From the NCBI GenBank assembly GCA_036653715.1, contig JAVVTL010000001.1, positions 3,860 to 67,859 on the forward strand: DNA of 64,000 nt. The letters are read 5' to 3'. The position numbers and the translations under genes were made by a program. Positions within the stretch are counted from its first letter, which is position 1; each line of letters opens with the position of its first letter. This document shows positions 60,895 through 64,000 of this stretch, in pieces. The DNA comes from Scatomorpha sp036653715 (GTDB taxonomy: Bacteria; Bacillota; Clostridia; Oscillospirales; Oscillospiraceae). Under the pieces are notes generated by a model. That model had not been told where the DNA came from and ran no database searches. It saw only the letters and a list, made by a program, of their open reading frames with translations.

Positions 60895-60923
60895 ATTGTA
60901 CCACACATTTTCGCCCTCTACAA
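60895..60923 (-). promoter_or_regulatory. promoter of rlmD, implying a leaderless mRNA
   Basis: Minus strand: TTGTAG (60923-60918), 17-base spacer, TACAAT (60900-60895). Only 7 bases separate the -10 from ATG 60887, and no SD is present. Confidence 0.6.
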
Positions 60924-60939
60924 CGCCCTTCGAAAAACT

Positions 60940-60968
60940 TTGATTTTTTGTGGCGTTCATGTTATTAT
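60940..60968 (+). promoter_or_regulatory. promoter of the CapA-like gene
   Basis: TTGATT (60940-60945), 17-base spacer, TATTAT (60963-60968). Divergent from the rlmD promoter, ~17 bases apart. Confidence 0.5.
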
Positions 60969-60997
60969 GTGTAAAATCTCATACGGGAAATGGTGCA

Positions 60998-62278
60998 ATG
61001 AATAAGAAATTAAAAATAATACTCATAAGCCTCTGCGCGCTTGTTTTGGTAGCCGCCGCGGCAGTAATCGCCGTGATAAGCGCTAAAAACGCAGCTGAGG
61101 TTCTCCCGACGCCGACGCCTTCGCCCGTCGCCACGGCGGAGCCGACGCCCACGCCGGAGCAGAAGCCGGAGGAGGCAATCTCCGCCACAATAGCCGTCGG
61201 AGGCGACGTTGTCATGCACAGCGGACTTAACACCGAGGCGAAGACCGACAAGGGCTACGACTATGTCCCCATCTTCGGCACGCTGACGGAAGCCGTCAAG
61301 GCTGCGGACTATTCCGTCTGCTCCCTCGTCACGACCTTCGCACAGGGCGAAAAATACAGCGCGTTTCCGTTTTTCAAGTCGCCGGATGCGCTTGCCGATT
61401 CTCTCGCCGCCGTCGGCTTCGACATGGTCAATACCGCCACCTCCCACGCGCTTGACTCCTATAAGGTCGGCGTGGACTATACCCTTGACGTGCTTGACGC
61501 CGCAGGGCTTGCCCATGTCGGCACCTACAGAACCCCCGAGGAACGCACAGCCGCAAAGGGCGCAAATATTGTTGACATAAACGGCATCTCCGTCGCCTTC
61601 ATGTCCTACACCTGCGACACAAACAGAATATCCGCCTCCGGCTTTGAATCCGCCGTAAATATCTGCACAACGGACTATCTCACCGGAGCCTCGTCCATCG
61701 ACTATGACCTCATCTCCGCCGATATGGCCTCGGTGAGGGAGAGCGGCGCGGACTTCATCTTTGTCTTCATGTCCTGGGGCAAGGAATTCGACGCCCAGCC
61801 GAACGACATGCAGGTGAGCCTTGCGGACTATCTCTTTACTCAGGGCGCGGACATAATCATCGGCGGTCACATCAGAGTCCCCCAACACATGGAGACGCGC
61901 GAGGTCACCGATATAAACGGCAATGTCAAGACAGGCTACCTCTGCTACAGCCTCGGCAATCTGCTCTCCTGCCAGAATGACGCTTATACCGATATCTCCG
62001 CCATCGTGAATATCGAGCTTTCCAAGGGCAAGGAAACGGGCAAGACGTGGATTTCCTCCGTGAGCTACGACCCCATCTGCATGGTGGACCTCTATGACTA
62101 CAACATCAACGACTACGGCTGGCACTACAGGCTTGCCAGTCTCCACGGCGCAATCGACGCCTACGACGCGGGAAAGCCTTGGGATTTTATGACCGAGGAA
62201 ATATATACCGGCATGCAGTCCTCCCTCGAAAAGCTCCACGAGTACTTCGGCTCCGAGCTTGACGCCGGCGGAAAGTAA
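60998..62278 (+). CDS. CapA-fold (poly-gamma-glutamate synthesis) protein with degenerate active site
   Basis: 426 residues from ATG 60998 (MNKKLKII). Membrane anchor 8-29, then a Pro/Thr linker, then the CapA metallophosphatase-like domain from ~60. The first motif is GGDVVMHSG (D70). The other usual motifs are altered: NLE is VTTF, NNH is TSH150, the HWG box is SWGKE, and HPHV is HIRV at 291-294. It may bind but not hydrolyse, or may have changed substrate. No PgsBC/CapBC neighbours, so it is not a capsule operon. Confidence 0.82.
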   Translation: MNKKLKIILISLCALVLVAAAAVIAVISAKNAAEVLPTPTPSPVATAEPTPTPEQKPEEAISATIAVGGDVVMHSGLNTEAKTDKGYDYVPIFGTLTEAVKAADYSVCSLVTTFAQGEKYSAFPFFKSPDALADSLAAVGFDMVNTATSHALDSYKVGVDYTLDVLDAAGLAHVGTYRTPEERTAAKGANIVDINGISVAFMSYTCDTNRISASGFESAVNICTTDYLTGASSIDYDLISADMASVRESGADFIFVFMSWGKEFDAQPNDMQVSLADYLFTQGADIIIGGHIRVPQHMETREVTDINGNVKTGYLCYSLGNLLSCQNDAYTDISAIVNIELSKGKETGKTWISSVSYDPICMVDLYDYNINDYGWHYRLASLHGAIDAYDAGKPWDFMTEEIYTGMQSSLEKLHEYFGSELDAGGK

Positions 62279-62321
62279 TAACAGCCGGAGGTTCCGCCAT
62301 TTTTCCTGAATTATATTATTA

Positions 62322-62362
62322 AAAAACGCTCCCAATCGGCACAGTCGATTGGGAGCGTTTTT
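62322..62362. terminator. bidirectional terminator between the CapA-like gene and rubrerythrin
   Basis: Perfect 17-bp stem AAAAACGCTCCCAATCG / CGATTGGGAGCGTTTTT, 7-base loop. Confidence 0.9.
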
Positions 62363-62387
62363 ATGTTTTTTTCGGGAATAGTATTAA

Positions 62388-62927
62388 TTAATAGTTTGTT
62401 GCCCTAAGCTCAAAATATGCCTGGGGATGAGCGCAGACGGGGCAGACGGTGGGGGCGTTGGCGCCGACATGGACATGTCCGCAGTTGCGGCAAACCCAAA
62501 CCTGCTCGCCGACGCGGGAGAAAACCTTGGCGTCCTCGATGTTCTTGAGGAGGGTGCGATAGCGCTTCTCGTGCTCTTTTTCGATGGCGCAGACGCCCTC
62601 AAGCTCCTTGGCAATTGCCTCAAAGCCTTCTTCGTGGGCGGTTTTGGCGAACTCGGCGTACATCTCGGTCCACTCGTAGTACTCGCCATCGGCGGCGAGC
62701 TTGAGGTTTGTGACGGTGTCTCCGACTTTGCCGCCGTGGATATGCTTATACCAAAGCTTGGCGTGTTCCTTCTCATTCAGTGCGGTTGCGGCGAAAATGT
62801 CGGCTATCTGCTCGTAACCGTCCTTTTTTGCCTGAGAGGAGTAGTAGTCGTATTTGGTACGGGCCTGAGACTCGCCGGCAAAGGCCGTTGCCAGATTATC
62901 AAATGTTTTGCTTCCCTTGAGTTCCAT
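62388..62927 (-). CDS. rbr: rubrerythrin
   Basis: 179 residues. Reduces hydrogen peroxide in anaerobes. The four-helix di-iron part has ESQARTKYDYY, EKEHAKLW and EKEHEKRY. The C-terminal rubredoxin knuckle is CRNCGH ... CPVCAHPQAYFEL. AAAGGAGG SD 7 bases before ATG. Monocistronic with its own promoter. Confidence 0.95.
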   Translation of the reverse strand: MELKGSKTFDNLATAFAGESQARTKYDYYSSQAKKDGYEQIADIFAATALNEKEHAKLWYKHIHGGKVGDTVTNLKLAADGEYYEWTEMYAEFAKTAHEEGFEAIAKELEGVCAIEKEHEKRYRTLLKNIEDAKVFSRVGEQVWVCRNCGHVHVGANAPTVCPVCAHPQAYFELRATNY

Positions 62928-62957
62928 TAAAAAGCCTCCTTTATGATTGATGTCACT

Positions 62958-62985
62958 ATTTTACAACTTTTTTAAAAAAATACAA
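62958..62985 (-). promoter_or_regulatory. promoter of rubrerythrin
   Basis: Minus strand: TTGTAT (62985-62980), 16-base spacer, TAAAAT (62963-62958), in an A/T-rich tract. No clear PerR box was seen. Confidence 0.55.
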
Positions 62986-63045
62986 CATATTTTCCTTACT
63001 TACCGCAAATAATACAAGCGCAAGAATTTTTTCGGAGGAATAGTA

Positions 63046-63285
63046 ATGAAAAAGGTCATCACATATCTTCTATGCACGCTTATGCTCCTTGGCACGCTTT
63101 CCGCCTGCGGAACCGACAACGGCAAGGTAACGCCGAAGCCCACGAACGGTGTTGTCGCAACCCCGAAGCCCACGGTAAAGCCGACGGCAAAGCCCACAGT
63201 GAAGCCCACGGCGACGGTCGCGCCCACGAAGGCGCCCGCCACGGCGACTCCCAAGCTCACACCGACACCGACAGCGAAGCCGTAA
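63046..63285 (+). CDS. small Thr/Pro/Lys-repeat lipoprotein
   Basis: 79 residues. Lipoprotein signal with lipobox LSAC (C21). Then, from ~29 to the end, a low-complexity tail of repeats such as KPTVKPTAKPT and APTKAPATATP. It has no globular domain, and looks like a wall-spanning anchor or a truncated lipoprotein. SD GGAGG before ATG. Strong terminator follows. Confidence 0.75.
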   Translation: MKKVITYLLCTLMLLGTLSACGTDNGKVTPKPTNGVVATPKPTVKPTAKPTVKPTATVAPTKAPATATPKLTPTPTAKP

Positions 63286-63289
63286 GGCA

Positions 63290-63332
63290 AAAAATGCAAC
63301 AGGCCGTCACAAAGCGGCCTGTTGCATTTTTC
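63290..63332 (+). terminator. terminator after the small lipoprotein
   Basis: Perfect 17-bp stem AAAAATGCAACAGGCCG / CGGCCTGTTGCATTTTT, 8-base loop. Confidence 0.9.
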
Positions 63333-63350
63333 CTTTGTTTAGACTATATT
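63322..63350 (+). promoter_or_regulatory. promoter of the HD-domain gene, inside the terminator
   Basis: TTGCAT (63322-63327) lies in the terminator's right arm; 17-base spacer; TATATT (63345-63350). Confidence 0.55.
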
Positions 63351-63377
63351 GGAGAAAACAAAAAACGGAGGGATTCT

Positions 63378-63923
63378 ATGAGCTACATACCAACGCCGGA
63401 TGAGGCGCTTGAGCTGACAAAACGCTATAATTCCGAGCCTTTCCACATACAGCATGCCGAGATAGTCGGCAAGGTGCTCGGCAATCTTGCAAAGGAATAC
63501 GCGCCGGGCGAGGAGGACTTTTGGATTGCCGTCGGACGTCTGCACGACATTGACTTCGAGCAGTGGCCGGAGCAGCACTGCGCAAAGGCGGACAGCCTTC
63601 TGCGGGAGCTAAACGTGGACGAGCGCATCATACACGCCGTCGTGAGCCACGGCTACGGCATATGCTCCGAGGTCGAGCCTGCCAATGTCATGGAGCAGCT
63701 GCTCTTTGCCGTGGACGAGCTGACGGGGCTTATAGGTGCCGCCGCGCGTATGCGCCCGACGGGCTTTGAGGGCATGGAGGTAAAATCCGTCATGAAGAAA
63801 TTCAAGGACAAGGGCTTTGCCGCCGGCTGCTCCCGCGACGTAATAACCCACGGCGCCGAGCTGCTCGGCATGGACGTCCCCGTCCTCGCAGAGAAAACCC
63901 TAAGAGCCATGACCGCAGAATAA
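63378..63923 (+). CDS. HD-domain hydrolase
   Basis: 181 residues from ATG 63378, behind GGAGGG. Putative metal ligands: H23/H26 (HIQHAE), H56-D57 (GRLHDIDFEQ), H91 (AVVSHGYG) and an Asp in FAVDELTGLIG. This matches HD phosphohydrolases acting on nucleotides. The exact substrate is unknown. It is the last gene in the window. Confidence 0.87.
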   Translation: MSYIPTPDEALELTKRYNSEPFHIQHAEIVGKVLGNLAKEYAPGEEDFWIAVGRLHDIDFEQWPEQHCAKADSLLRELNVDERIIHAVVSHGYGICSEVEPANVMEQLLFAVDELTGLIGAAARMRPTGFEGMEVKSVMKKFKDKGFAAGCSRDVITHGAELLGMDVPVLAEKTLRAMTAE

Positions 63924-63952
63924 AGGCCCAAAAATCATAAAACACAATCGTA

Positions 63953-63976
63953 GGGGCGAACCTATGTGTTCGCCCG
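63953..63976. repeat. short hairpin resembling a dispersed intergenic repeat
   Basis: GGGCGAAC (63954-63961) pairs with GTTCGCCC (63968-63975) within TAGGGGCGAAC...GTTCGCCC. It lies 30 bases after the HD gene, without a T-run. Similar GGGGCGAAC-type hairpins are common between genes in this group (from memory). It runs toward the window edge. Confidence 0.4.
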
Positions 63977-64000
63977 AACAATGCCCGACCATATACATTT

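Noticed and set aside
61010..62335. 441-residue open frame on the minus strand
   Set aside because: Antisense to the CapA-like gene, which has a signal anchor, promoter and terminator.

Overview
The window looks like a chromosomal contig from an anaerobic, spore-forming, GC-rich member of the Clostridia, most likely an Oscillospiraceae-type gut bacterium (inference). The signs are an IspH enzyme fused to ribosomal protein S1, RemA, CdaA/CdaR, the sporulation proteins GerW, SpoVM, SipL-like and YunB, rubrerythrin, a ferredoxin-linked 2-oxoacid oxidoreductase, and gene orders shared with Bacillus subtilis (rplS-lepB-rbgA-rnhB; clpP-clpX-lon-engB; yicC-remA-gmk-rpoZ-priA-def-fmt-rsmB-rlmN-prpC-prkC-rsgA-spoVM). 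I saw no prophage, IS element, CRISPR array or tRNA gene. A run of exactly 100 N at 795-894 is a scaffold join.

Layout. 1-5850: end of a radical-SAM-linked gene, rplS, the gap, then lepB-rbgA-rnhB-yraN-thrC, a small Cys-rich DUF1540 gene on the minus strand and a phosphoesterase. 6006-12459: protein quality control (tig, clpP, clpX, lon) and engB. 12550-17645: an M50 membrane protease that seems to start at an AUC codon, scpA/scpB, DUF2953, gerW, a PBP5-type carboxypeptidase and an RluB-type pseudouridine synthase. 17774-23362: RpiR regulator, flavoprotein, cmk, plsC, ispH-rpsA fusion. 23548-26738: carD, ispD, ispF, DUF3343 protein and a cysteine-desulfurase-like enzyme. 26844-28953: c-di-AMP synthesis (cdaA-cdaR). 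28970-40854: a long housekeeping operon from an RseC-like protein to rsgA, including the PrpC/PknB phosphatase-kinase pair. 40855-42765: a sporulation island with two micro-genes (a 52-residue membrane peptide and the 24-residue SpoVM) and a SipL-like coat protein behind a sigma-E-like promoter. 42878-44438: yebC, a tandem array of 167-bp structured repeats, and RNase P RNA on the minus strand. 44439-49764: murD, a methionine gamma-lyase family enzyme, yunB, ligA. 49780-54507: a catabolic cluster of P-loop NTPase, four-subunit 2-oxoacid:ferredoxin oxidoreductase and CoA-transferase. 54568-64000: mostly cell-envelope and stress genes on both strands (two transglutaminase-like proteins, RarD, YerB-type lipoprotein, SecG, RlmD, CapA-like protein, rubrerythrin, small lipoprotein, HD protein).

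Themes. Genes are packed with short overlaps, and several begin with TTG or GTG placed by a clear Shine-Dalgarno (SD). Isoprenoid synthesis is represented at three loci (ispH, ispD, ispF). The oxoacid oxidoreductase and CoA-transferase together suggest branched-chain amino-acid fermentation to short branched fatty acids, with ATP recovered downstream. Regulation is compact: at three places the 3' arm of a hairpin is also the SD of the next gene (15755, 25306, 40868), and at two places a promoter -35 lies inside the preceding terminator (12499, 63322). No single obviously new multi-gene system is present. The most unusual items are these compact regulatory arrangements, the AUC start, the Cys-rich linker and possible internal start in IspH-S1, the 167-bp repeat array and the easily missed micro-genes near spoVM.
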